From: Massilia litorea
GTDB taxonomy: Bacteria > Pseudomonadota > Gammaproteobacteria > Burkholderiales > Burkholderiaceae_D
Direction: 5' to 3'
Length of the DNA stretch: 64,000 nt
Assembly (NCBI RefSeq): GCF_015101885.1
Contig: NZ_CP062941.1
Coordinates: forward strand, 4,712,001 to 4,776,000
Shown: positions 57,960-64,000 of the stretch, piece by piece
How the letters are laid out: each line of letters starts with the position of its first letter
Position numbering within the stretch: the first letter of the stretch is position 1
Notes under the pieces: model-generated
Databases searched by the model: none
What the model was told of the DNA's origin: nothing
What the model saw: only the letters and a program-made list of their open reading frames with translations
Program-made: the position numbers and the translations under genes

Positions 57960-60029
57960 CTACTCTACCAGTAACCAGTTATCCCGCAGCCCCTGCTCGA
58001 AGCGCGCCGCCGGCAGCGGCGCCGCATACAGGTAACCCTGCACCTCGTCGCAACCCGAATCGCGCAGGAACGAGAGCTGGTCGAGCGTCTCCACGCCCTC
58101 CGCGATGACCCGGTGCCCGAGCTGGCGGCCGATGCTGATGATGGTGCTGGCAATCGCGCAGTCGCTGGCATCGAGCGGAATCCCGGTCGTGAACGAGCGG
58201 TCGATCTTCAGCGTGTGGATCGGGAAGCGTTTCAAATACGAGAGGCTCGAGTAACCGGTGCCGAAATCGTCGAGCGAGAGCGCCACGCCGAGCGCGTTGA
58301 TGCGGTCCATGATACCGATCACGCGGTCGATGTCGTGCATCAGGGTGCTCTCGGTGATTTCGAGTTCGAGCCAGCACGGGTCGAGCTCGTAGCGTTCCAG
58401 GGTCGCCGCCACCCGCGTCGGCAGCGACTCGGTGAATTCGCGCGCCGAGACGTTCACCGCGAGGCGGAACGGGCGCAGGCCAGCGCGCTGCCAGACGGCC
58501 GCCTGGGCGCAGGCCTGTTCCAGCACCCATTCACCGACCTGCACGATCAGGCCCGTGGTCTCGGCCAGCGGGATGAATTCGGAGGGCGGCACCAGGCCGC
58601 GCTCGGGATGCAACCAGCGCACCAGCGCCTCGGCGCCGACGATGCGGTCGCTGCCGATCTCGAACTTCGGCTGGTAGTACAGCAGCAGTTCGCCGTGGCC
58701 GAGCGCATGGCGCAGGCCGGATTCGATGCGCATGCGTTCGTGCATGCCCTGGTTCATGTCGAGGCTGTAGAAGGCGACGCTGTGGTCCGGGTCCGCGTGG
58801 CCCTCTTTCGCGCGCGCCATCGCGATGTCGGCCATGCGCAGCAGCGCCTCGGCCTCCATGCCGTCTTGCGGGAACACGCTGATGCCGACGCTGGCGCCGA
58901 CGCGCAGGTCGTGGCCTTCGATCAGGAAAGGCGCATCGAGGGCCAACTGCAGCTTCTGGGCCACCGTGGTCGCCTCGAAGTGCTGGCGGATGTCGAACAG
59001 GCCGACCGCGAATTCGTCGCCGGCCAGGTGGGCCACCACGTCTTCCTCGCGCAGCGTGCTGCGAAAACGCGCGGCGACCTGGCGCAGCAGCTCGTCGCCG
59101 ACGCGCCGGCCGAGGGTGTCGTTCACCAGTTTGAACCGGTTCAGGTCGATGAACAGCACGCAGCCGGTTGCCTCGTTGCGCTGCGCGACCATCAGCGCCT
59201 GGTCGACCAGGCGCGCGAACAGGGTGCGGTTCGGCAGGCCGGTCAACTCGTTGTAGTAGGCCAGGTGGTGCAGCCGCTCTTCGGCGCGTTTGCGCTCGGT
59301 GATGTCGGTGAGGTAGGCGATCAGGCCGACCGGCCGCTCTTCCAGGTCGCGCAGGGGCGACAGCGACAGGCTGGCCCAGAACACCTCTCCCGATTTTTTC
59401 CTGCGCCGCACTTCCATCAGGCGCCCGCCGCCTTCCGCGAACACGTCCGGAATGCTCTCGTCTTCGTCGACGTACAGGAACAGGATGCTTTTGCCGACCG
59501 CCTCCAGCGAGGAGTAGCCGAACAGGCGCTCGGCGCTGCCGTTCCAGCTGGTGATATAGCCCATCAGGTCGAGCGTCAGCACCGATTCGTGGATCTGATC
59601 GAGGATCTGCGACTGGTGCGCCAGCTGCGCTTCGATGCCGGCGTAGGCGTGCGTCGCGCGCCGCGCCAGCGAATGGACCTGCAGCAGGGTGCCGGTGAGC
59701 GCCGCCAGGCCCGCCAGGTGACGACGGTCCTGTTCGTCGTAATCGATGCGGCCGCCGATTTCATAACGGCCATAATAGGCGCCGTCGGCATGGATCTCGT
59801 GCGCCAGCACGCCGGCAGGCGCCCTGAACGGCTCGAGGCCGGTCGGCGCCAGCGGGTCGGCGGCGACGAAGCATCCGTCGGGACTGGCCAGCAGCGTGCG
59901 CGCGATGCGTCCGAGTTCTGCGCACAAGGCGTCGCCGCGCAGGCGCATGACGGCCTCGCTCAGCGCCGCGCTGCAGGCGACGAAGTCGCCGCTGTGGCCG
60001 ACGGCTGCGTCAGGCATCGTGTCAGACAT
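57960..60029 (-). CDS. GAF-PAS-GGDEF-EAL c-di-GMP enzyme
   Basis: A 689-residue cytosolic protein (no membrane segment). A GAF-like N-terminal domain (about 20-145), a PAS domain (about 150-265), a GGDEF domain with AGDEF in LAGDEFAV (about 385) and an EAL domain (about 435-680) with EALVRW, VNVSAREF, ITESTLM, DDFGTGYSSLSYLKRFP and KIDRSF. Both activities may be present. The ATG at 60029 overlaps the end of the HDOD gene (stop at 60022-60024), so the two are in one transcript. It may receive signals through the HDOD partner. Confidence 0.9.
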   Translation of the reverse strand: MSDTMPDAAVGHSGDFVACSAALSEAVMRLRGDALCAELGRIARTLLASPDGCFVAADPLAPTGLEPFRAPAGVLAHEIHADGAYYGRYEIGGRIDYDEQDRRHLAGLAALTGTLLQVHSLARRATHAYAGIEAQLAHQSQILDQIHESVLTLDLMGYITSWNGSAERLFGYSSLEAVGKSILFLYVDEDESIPDVFAEGGGRLMEVRRRKKSGEVFWASLSLSPLRDLEERPVGLIAYLTDITERKRAEERLHHLAYYNELTGLPNRTLFARLVDQALMVAQRNEATGCVLFIDLNRFKLVNDTLGRRVGDELLRQVAARFRSTLREEDVVAHLAGDEFAVGLFDIRQHFEATTVAQKLQLALDAPFLIEGHDLRVGASVGISVFPQDGMEAEALLRMADIAMARAKEGHADPDHSVAFYSLDMNQGMHERMRIESGLRHALGHGELLLYYQPKFEIGSDRIVGAEALVRWLHPERGLVPPSEFIPLAETTGLIVQVGEWVLEQACAQAAVWQRAGLRPFRLAVNVSAREFTESLPTRVAATLERYELDPCWLELEITESTLMHDIDRVIGIMDRINALGVALSLDDFGTGYSSLSYLKRFPIHTLKIDRSFTTGIPLDASDCAIASTIISIGRQLGHRVIAEGVETLDQLSFLRDSGCDEVQGYLYAAPLPAARFEQGLRDNWLLVE

Positions 60030-61188
60030 TGCGGCCCACCTGGATCGCCCAGTGGTGCGCGTGCAGCTGGCTGTCCCACCAGGTGCCGGCATCGACGCCG
60101 GCGCGCGCCAGCGCCGCGGCATCCGGAGCCTCCTCGGCCAGCAGGAGGCGCTGGCCCAGCACCCCCTCGCGCCGCAGCAGCGCCGCACACAGGTGTTCGG
60201 GCAGGCACAGGTCGGCCAGGATCTCGGCCATCGGCATGCCGAGCAGGCGGTCGAGCAGGGAGAAGGCGCCCGTCATGAAGGCCAGGTCCTGCTCGTCGCG
60301 CTCGCCGCCGTCGCGCTTGCACAGCAGCTCGAGCTGGGCGGCGCGCAGGGCGGCCAGGGGCAGCAGCAGGTTCGGCAGCCCATCGGTACTGCTGCGCGCA
60401 TACAGCAGCAGTTGCAGCCAGCGCTGCAGCTGGCGCCGGCCGAGCAGAGCGATCGCCTGGGCATAGCCGGTGATCGGGGTGTTGACGGCAAAGGCGGCCG
60501 AATTGACCAGCTTCAGCAGGTGGTAGGAGAGCGCGGGGTCCTGCTTGAGCAGCAGTTCGATGTCGCGCGAATCGGCATCGGTGACCAGCAGGGCCAGCAG
60601 GGCGAGCAGGCGCCGGCGCGAGGTGCCGTCCTGGCCGTGTCCGCCCGCGCCCATCGCCAGCGGATAGTCGCCGCAAAACCAGGTGAAGCCGGCGCGCTCG
60701 CATTCGAGCAGGCGCGCCGCGCTGTCGACCCCGCGCGCCAGGTGCGGCCCGAACAGCGCCAGCAGGCTGGCGGCGGGCGGCGCACCCTCGCGGCAATCCA
60801 TGGACACGGCGCGCAAATTGGCGGGACGCGCCACGCCCGGCGGCAACGGGCCATCGAGCATCAGGCGGTAGCCGCCGTCGATCAGGCTCGAGAACTGCTG
60901 CGCCGTGCCCTCCTGCGCCAGCGCGGCGGCGGCAAAGGCCAGCACCACCCGGTTCGGCGGCAGCAGCGCCAGCAGCTTGGGCGTGAGCTGGCCCGGGTCG
61001 GCCAGCAGGAGCACGCAGTCGAGGGGAGCGATTGCCGCCAGCAAGTCCGGCGCACCGAACAGCGCCTGCACGGCCTCCGGCACGCCGTTCGCCCCCAGGT
61101 CCATTCCGAGCGCCACCCACTCGTTGCGCCCATTGGCGACGGGGTGCAGGCGCACGGTTGGGGCGGGGGGAAGGTCCAGCAAAGCCAT
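60022..61188 (-). CDS. HDOD-domain signalling protein with degenerate EAL-like N-terminus
   Basis: A 388-residue protein. Residues about 190-380 match the HDOD domain (DIELLLKQDPALSYHLLKLVNSAAFA and FSLLDRLLGMPMAEILADLCLPE in outline), a non-catalytic relative of HD phosphohydrolases. Residues 1-185 are EAL-like (WVALGMDLG and LMLDG) but lack the conserved EAL and metal-binding signatures. This is the YuxH architecture. It probably acts as a c-di-GMP-related adaptor with the overlapping GGDEF/EAL gene. A 271-base intergenic region separates it from cstA. Confidence 0.82.
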   Translation of the reverse strand: MALLDLPPAPTVRLHPVANGRNEWVALGMDLGANGVPEAVQALFGAPDLLAAIAPLDCVLLLADPGQLTPKLLALLPPNRVVLAFAAAALAQEGTAQQFSSLIDGGYRLMLDGPLPPGVARPANLRAVSMDCREGAPPAASLLALFGPHLARGVDSAARLLECERAGFTWFCGDYPLAMGAGGHGQDGTSRRRLLALLALLVTDADSRDIELLLKQDPALSYHLLKLVNSAAFAVNTPITGYAQAIALLGRRQLQRWLQLLLYARSSTDGLPNLLLPLAALRAAQLELLCKRDGGERDEQDLAFMTGAFSLLDRLLGMPMAEILADLCLPEHLCAALLRREGVLGQRLLLAEEAPDAAALARAGVDAGTWWDSQLHAHHWAIQVGRNV

Positions 61189-61210
61189 CGGCGTCTTTTA
61201 GGTGTCGGAC

Positions 61211-61311
61211 AATATTAGTCGAGCAATATTAGTCGACCAAATGATCAAAAGCAATGAAAATGTTTCTTTATGGATACATTTACGTTGTATTTACTACGTG
61301 TTATTACGTAG
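61211..61311. promoter_or_regulatory. Repeats in the cstA upstream region
   Basis: A 12-base direct repeat AATATTAGTCGA (61211-61222 and 61225-61236, period 14) and an inverted repeat CTACGT/ACGTAG with 6 bases between (61294-61311) lie between the HDOD gene and cstA. They are likely operators for the divergent promoters. The region is AT-rich, as expected for a regulated promoter. Confidence 0.5.
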
Positions 61312-61459
61312 GCGAATTGGTATGACCGGCAGTTAGAATCATGCGCTTGCCGTTTCCATAATAAGGCAAGATATGGGTCGGATTGCCATCCGCCGCGCTA
61401 GCGAACTGAACAGCGTGGCGGATGCGCCGCACCCTCCGAAAAAATCTAAGGAGCCACCA

Positions 61460-63526
61460 ATGAATCGTCTCGGAAATCGACTCGGCTGGGCGGCGCTCTC
61501 ACTCCTCGGCGCCGGTGCGCTCGCTTACGTTGCCTTGCGCCGTGGCGAGTCCATCAACGCCGTCTGGGTGGTGGCGGCCGCAGTCTGCGTCTACCTGATC
61601 GCCTACCGTTTTTACAGCCTCTACATCGCCACCAAGGTGATGGGCCTCGACCCGGGCCGCCAGACCCCCGCCTATAAATACAACGACGGCCTCGACTATG
61701 TGCCGACGAACAAATACGTGCTGTTCGGGCACCATTTCGCTGCCATCGCAGGCGCAGGACCGCTCGTGGGGCCGGTCCTGGCCGCGCAGATGGGTTATTT
61801 GCCGGGCATGATGTGGATCCTGGCCGGCGTCGTGTTCGCCGGCGCGGTACAGGACTTCATCGTCCTGTTCATGTCGATGCGCCGCGACGGCCGCTCGCTG
61901 GGCGACCTCATCAAATCCGAAATGGGCGAAATCCCGGGCATCATCGCCCTCTTCGGCACCTTCATGATCATGGTCATCATCCTCGCGGTGCTGGCGCTGA
62001 TCGTCGTGAAAGCCCTGACCGGCTCGCCCTGGGGCAGCTTCACCGTGATGGCGACGATCCCGATCGCGCTCTTCATGGGCGTCTATTCGCGCTATGTGCG
62101 CGTCGGGCGCATCGGCGAAATTTCCTTCATCGGCTTCATCCTGCTGATGCTGGCCATCGTCGGCGGCCAGTGGGTGCACGACTCCCCTACCCTGGGCCCG
62201 ATGTTCACCTTCACCGGCACCGAACTGACCTGGATGCTGATCGGCTACGGCTTCATCGCCTCCGTGATTCCGGTCTGGCTGCTGCTGGCGCCGCGCGACT
62301 ACCTGTCCACTTTTCTTAAAATCGGCACCATCTGCGCCCTCGCCATCGGCATCCTGCTGGTCGCCCCGCACATGCAGATGCCGGCCGTGACCCGCTTCGT
62401 CGACGGCTCCGGCCCGGTCTGGTCGGGCAACCTGTTCCCCTTCCTGTTCATCACCATCGCCTGCGGCGCCGTCTCCGGCTTCCACGCGCTGATCTCCTCG
62501 GGCACCACGCCGAAGATGATCGAGGACGAGACCCACGCCCGCTTCATCGGCTACGGCGCGATGCTGATGGAATCGTTTGTCGCCATCATGGCGCTGGTTG
62601 CCGCCTCGACCATCGACCCGGGCGTGTATTTCGCGATGAACGCGCCGGCCGCCCTGCTTGGCACCACGGCCGAATCGGCTGCCGCCGCGGTATCGAACTG
62701 GGGCTTCGTCGTCACGCCCGAGATCCTGACCCAGACCGCCAAAGACGTGGGCGAGCACACCATCATCTCGCGCGCCGGCGGAGCGCCGACGCTGGCAGTC
62801 GGCATGGCCAACATCCTGGCCAATGTCGTGGGCGGCAAGACGATGATGGCCTTCTGGTACCACTTCGCGATCCTGTTCGAGGCCCTGTTCATCCTCACCG
62901 CCGTCGATGCGGGCACGCGCGCCGGCCGCTTCATGCTGCAGGACCTGCTGGGCGCCTTCGTCCCGGCCCTGAAGCGCACCGAATCGCTGCCGGCCAACCT
63001 GCTGGCCACGGGCCTGTGCGTCGCGGCCTGGGGTTACTTCCTGTACCAGGGCGTGGTCGATCCGCTGGGCGGCATCAACACCCTGTGGCCGCTGTTCGGC
63101 ATCGCCAACCAGATGCTGGCCGGTATCGCCCTCGTGCTCGGCACCGTGGTCCTGTTCAAGATGAAGCGCGGCCAGTATGCCTGGGTCACCGTGGTGCCGA
63201 CCATCTGGCTGCTGATCTGCACCCTGAGCGCGGGCTGGCAGAAGATCTTCCACGAAAACGTGAAGATCGGCTTCGTCGCGCACGCCCGGAAGTTCCAGGC
63301 CGCGCTCGACCAGGGCCAGGTACTGGCGCCGGCCAAGTCGCTCGACCAGATGCGCCGCATCATCTTCAACGATTACGTCGACGCGACGCTGGCGGGCTTC
63401 TTCATGGTCGTCGTGCTCGCGGTGCTGTTCTATGGCATCCGCACGGTGCTCAATGCCCGCAATGACCGCAACCCGACGGTCAAGGAGTCGGCCTTCGTCG
63501 CTGCACCGGCCGCACAGGTGCAGTGA
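61460..63526 (+). CDS. cstA: Carbon starvation protein A (pyruvate/peptide transporter)
   Basis: A 688-residue transporter with about 16-18 membrane helices, and the CstA core (PTNKYVLFGHHFAAIAGAGPLVGPVLAAQMGYLPG in outline). E. coli CstA and BtsT import pyruvate, and CstA was described for peptide uptake in starvation. The ATG at 61460 has an AAGGAG site; the in-frame codon at 61373 is not supported. The C-terminal end runs into a DUF466 (YbdD) partner, overlapping by one base. The choice between CstA and BtsT subfamilies is not clear from sequence alone. Confidence 0.93.
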   Translation: MNRLGNRLGWAALSLLGAGALAYVALRRGESINAVWVVAAAVCVYLIAYRFYSLYIATKVMGLDPGRQTPAYKYNDGLDYVPTNKYVLFGHHFAAIAGAGPLVGPVLAAQMGYLPGMMWILAGVVFAGAVQDFIVLFMSMRRDGRSLGDLIKSEMGEIPGIIALFGTFMIMVIILAVLALIVVKALTGSPWGSFTVMATIPIALFMGVYSRYVRVGRIGEISFIGFILLMLAIVGGQWVHDSPTLGPMFTFTGTELTWMLIGYGFIASVIPVWLLLAPRDYLSTFLKIGTICALAIGILLVAPHMQMPAVTRFVDGSGPVWSGNLFPFLFITIACGAVSGFHALISSGTTPKMIEDETHARFIGYGAMLMESFVAIMALVAASTIDPGVYFAMNAPAALLGTTAESAAAAVSNWGFVVTPEILTQTAKDVGEHTIISRAGGAPTLAVGMANILANVVGGKTMMAFWYHFAILFEALFILTAVDAGTRAGRFMLQDLLGAFVPALKRTESLPANLLATGLCVAAWGYFLYQGVVDPLGGINTLWPLFGIANQMLAGIALVLGTVVLFKMKRGQYAWVTVVPTIWLLICTLSAGWQKIFHENVKIGFVAHARKFQAALDQGQVLAPAKSLDQMRRIIFNDYVDATLAGFFMVVVLAVLFYGIRTVLNARNDRNPTVKESAFVAAPAAQVQ

Positions 63527-63723
63527 TGTTCGCCACCCTCGCCCAGGCCGGCCGCTACCTCGGGCAAAGCATGCGCCTGATGGTCGGCCTGCCGGAGTAC
63601 GACACCTACCTCGCGCACATGGAGCGCGAGCATCCGGACAAGACGCCGATGACCTACGAGGAGTTTTTCCGCGAACGGCAGGAAGCGCGCTATGGGTCCG
63701 GCCGCAGCGGGGGATGTTGCTAG
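63526..63723 (+). CDS. ybdD: YbdD/YjiX-family small protein
   Basis: A 65-residue protein of the DUF466 family: GRYLGQSMRLMVGLPEYDTYLAHMEREHPDKTPMTYEEFFRERQEARYG (in outline). It always accompanies CstA/BtsT genes and YjiX is needed with BtsT for pyruvate transport. The ATG at 63526 overlaps the cstA stop (TGATG), and a GTG at 63523 is one codon upstream. A C-terminal Cys pair (GGCC) is present. A REP-like palindrome follows downstream. Confidence 0.9.
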   Translation: MFATLAQAGRYLGQSMRLMVGLPEYDTYLAHMEREHPDKTPMTYEEFFRERQEARYGSGRSGGCC

Positions 63724-63746
63724 CACAGGGACCGCATTGACCCTTG

Positions 63747-63771
63747 GGGTGGACGGCAGCGCCGTCCACCC
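63747..63771. repeat. REP-like palindrome
   Basis: A perfect 11-bp inverted repeat (63747-63757 with 63761-63771) with an AGC centre, of the GTGGACGGC/GCCGTCCAC type. It is related in plan but not in sequence to the elements at 39725 and 51904. It may terminate the cstA-ybdD transcript. Confidence 0.5.
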
Positions 63772-64000
63772 TTCGTCCCGGCAACCCTCTGTTGCCGCGC
63801 CGTTGCCAATTCATCCCCTTCCCTCCTGCCTTGCGCCACCGCAAGGTCACCCCCTCCCCAGCACCGTAATATTTTTTCCTGCAGGAATTTGCATTTCTGC
63901 AAGGAGGGCATGCGCTCGCTCAACGGCGCCGGCCCGTGCCGCCATGCCGCTTCCGCAGATCGCATCCATGCTTCTATGCTGAATTCCGCGCGCTCCAGCC
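63772..64000. other. Window end without a supported gene
   Basis: No convincing gene is seen in the last 229 bases. A short hairpin GCAGGAAT/ATTTCTGC (about 63881-63900) and a poly-T run (63870-63876) are visible. A gene may begin beyond the edge. Confidence 0.5.

Noticed and set aside
1..64000. CRISPR arrays, insertion sequences, integrases, prophage genes
   Set aside because: No regularly spaced repeats, transposase or integrase motifs were seen; the holin-like gene at 33859 is a YqjE-type membrane protein, not phage.

Overview
The window is chromosomal DNA from a GC-rich Gram-negative bacterium. It most resembles a betaproteobacterium of the Oxalobacteraceae, with Massilia and its relatives the closest fit. 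The reasons are the codon use, the Burkholderia/Neisseria-type porin, the phasin, the TrmJ/SuhB and RhlE/Hyi blocks, the Gcr-type 'site-specific recombinase', and dispersed palindromic repeats. The genus is an inference from remembered family resemblance, not from a search. I see no transposase, integrase, CRISPR array or rRNA. One tRNA-Ser(UGA) lies on the minus strand at 57680-57769.

Layout. 0-1 kb: a KGG-repeat stress protein and a YgjP-like metallohydrolase. 1.1-3.5 kb: an arsenic operon arsR-arsC-aquaporin-arsH. 3.6-8.0 kb: porin, small PstS-like binding protein and a membrane GGDEF/EAL enzyme. 8.1-13.5 kb (minus strand): LOG protein, TetR regulator, phasin, then an operon of a Tat-exported small subunit, a GMC oxidoreductase and a lipase-fold hydrolase fused to a response-regulator receiver domain. 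13.7-16.7 kb: an exported protein with DUF2145, and a CmoA-like and an ICMT-like methyltransferase. 17.2-24 kb: trmJ, suhB, rhlE, hyi, a VOC protein, a lipoprotein pair and a DksA/TraR-type zinc-finger protein. 24-26.3 kb: a glycine-zipper stress protein, MtfA-like peptidase and a peroxiredoxin-glutaredoxin hybrid. 26.5-43.7 kb: a dense envelope and stress block with three OmpA-domain proteins, several glycine-zipper lipoproteins, BON-domain lipoproteins, a ferritin-like protein, the YqjD/YqjE pair, AsmA, small membrane proteins and a Crp/Fnr-family regulator. 43.9-51.8 kb: a large membrane protein with a phospholipase D, metallophosphoesterase, PAP2 phosphatase, a small gene behind two LexA-like boxes, a sulfate-binding protein and an SDR. 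52-55.5 kb: an acidic disordered protein, a porin and a diguanylate cyclase. 55.7-57.8 kb: a methyltransferase-HNH fusion gene, a run of hairpins and tRNA-Ser. 58-63.7 kb: GGDEF/EAL and HDOD proteins, cstA and its small YbdD partner.

How the genes work together. The strongest unexplained signal is a 14-bp palindrome, GTNCG-N4-CGNAC. It occurs nine times exactly in the upstream regions of envelope and stress genes between 24.6 and 43.9 kb. One copy lies between the Crp/Fnr-family gene (39832-40563) and its divergent neighbour. The 5-N4-5 layout is that of Fnr-type operators, so I propose that this regulator controls the block. Other signals worth following are the tandem SOS-like boxes before a 70-residue protein (49092-49130), the methyltransferase-HNH fusion beside tRNA-Ser, and the hydrolase-receiver fusion at 9977-11296.
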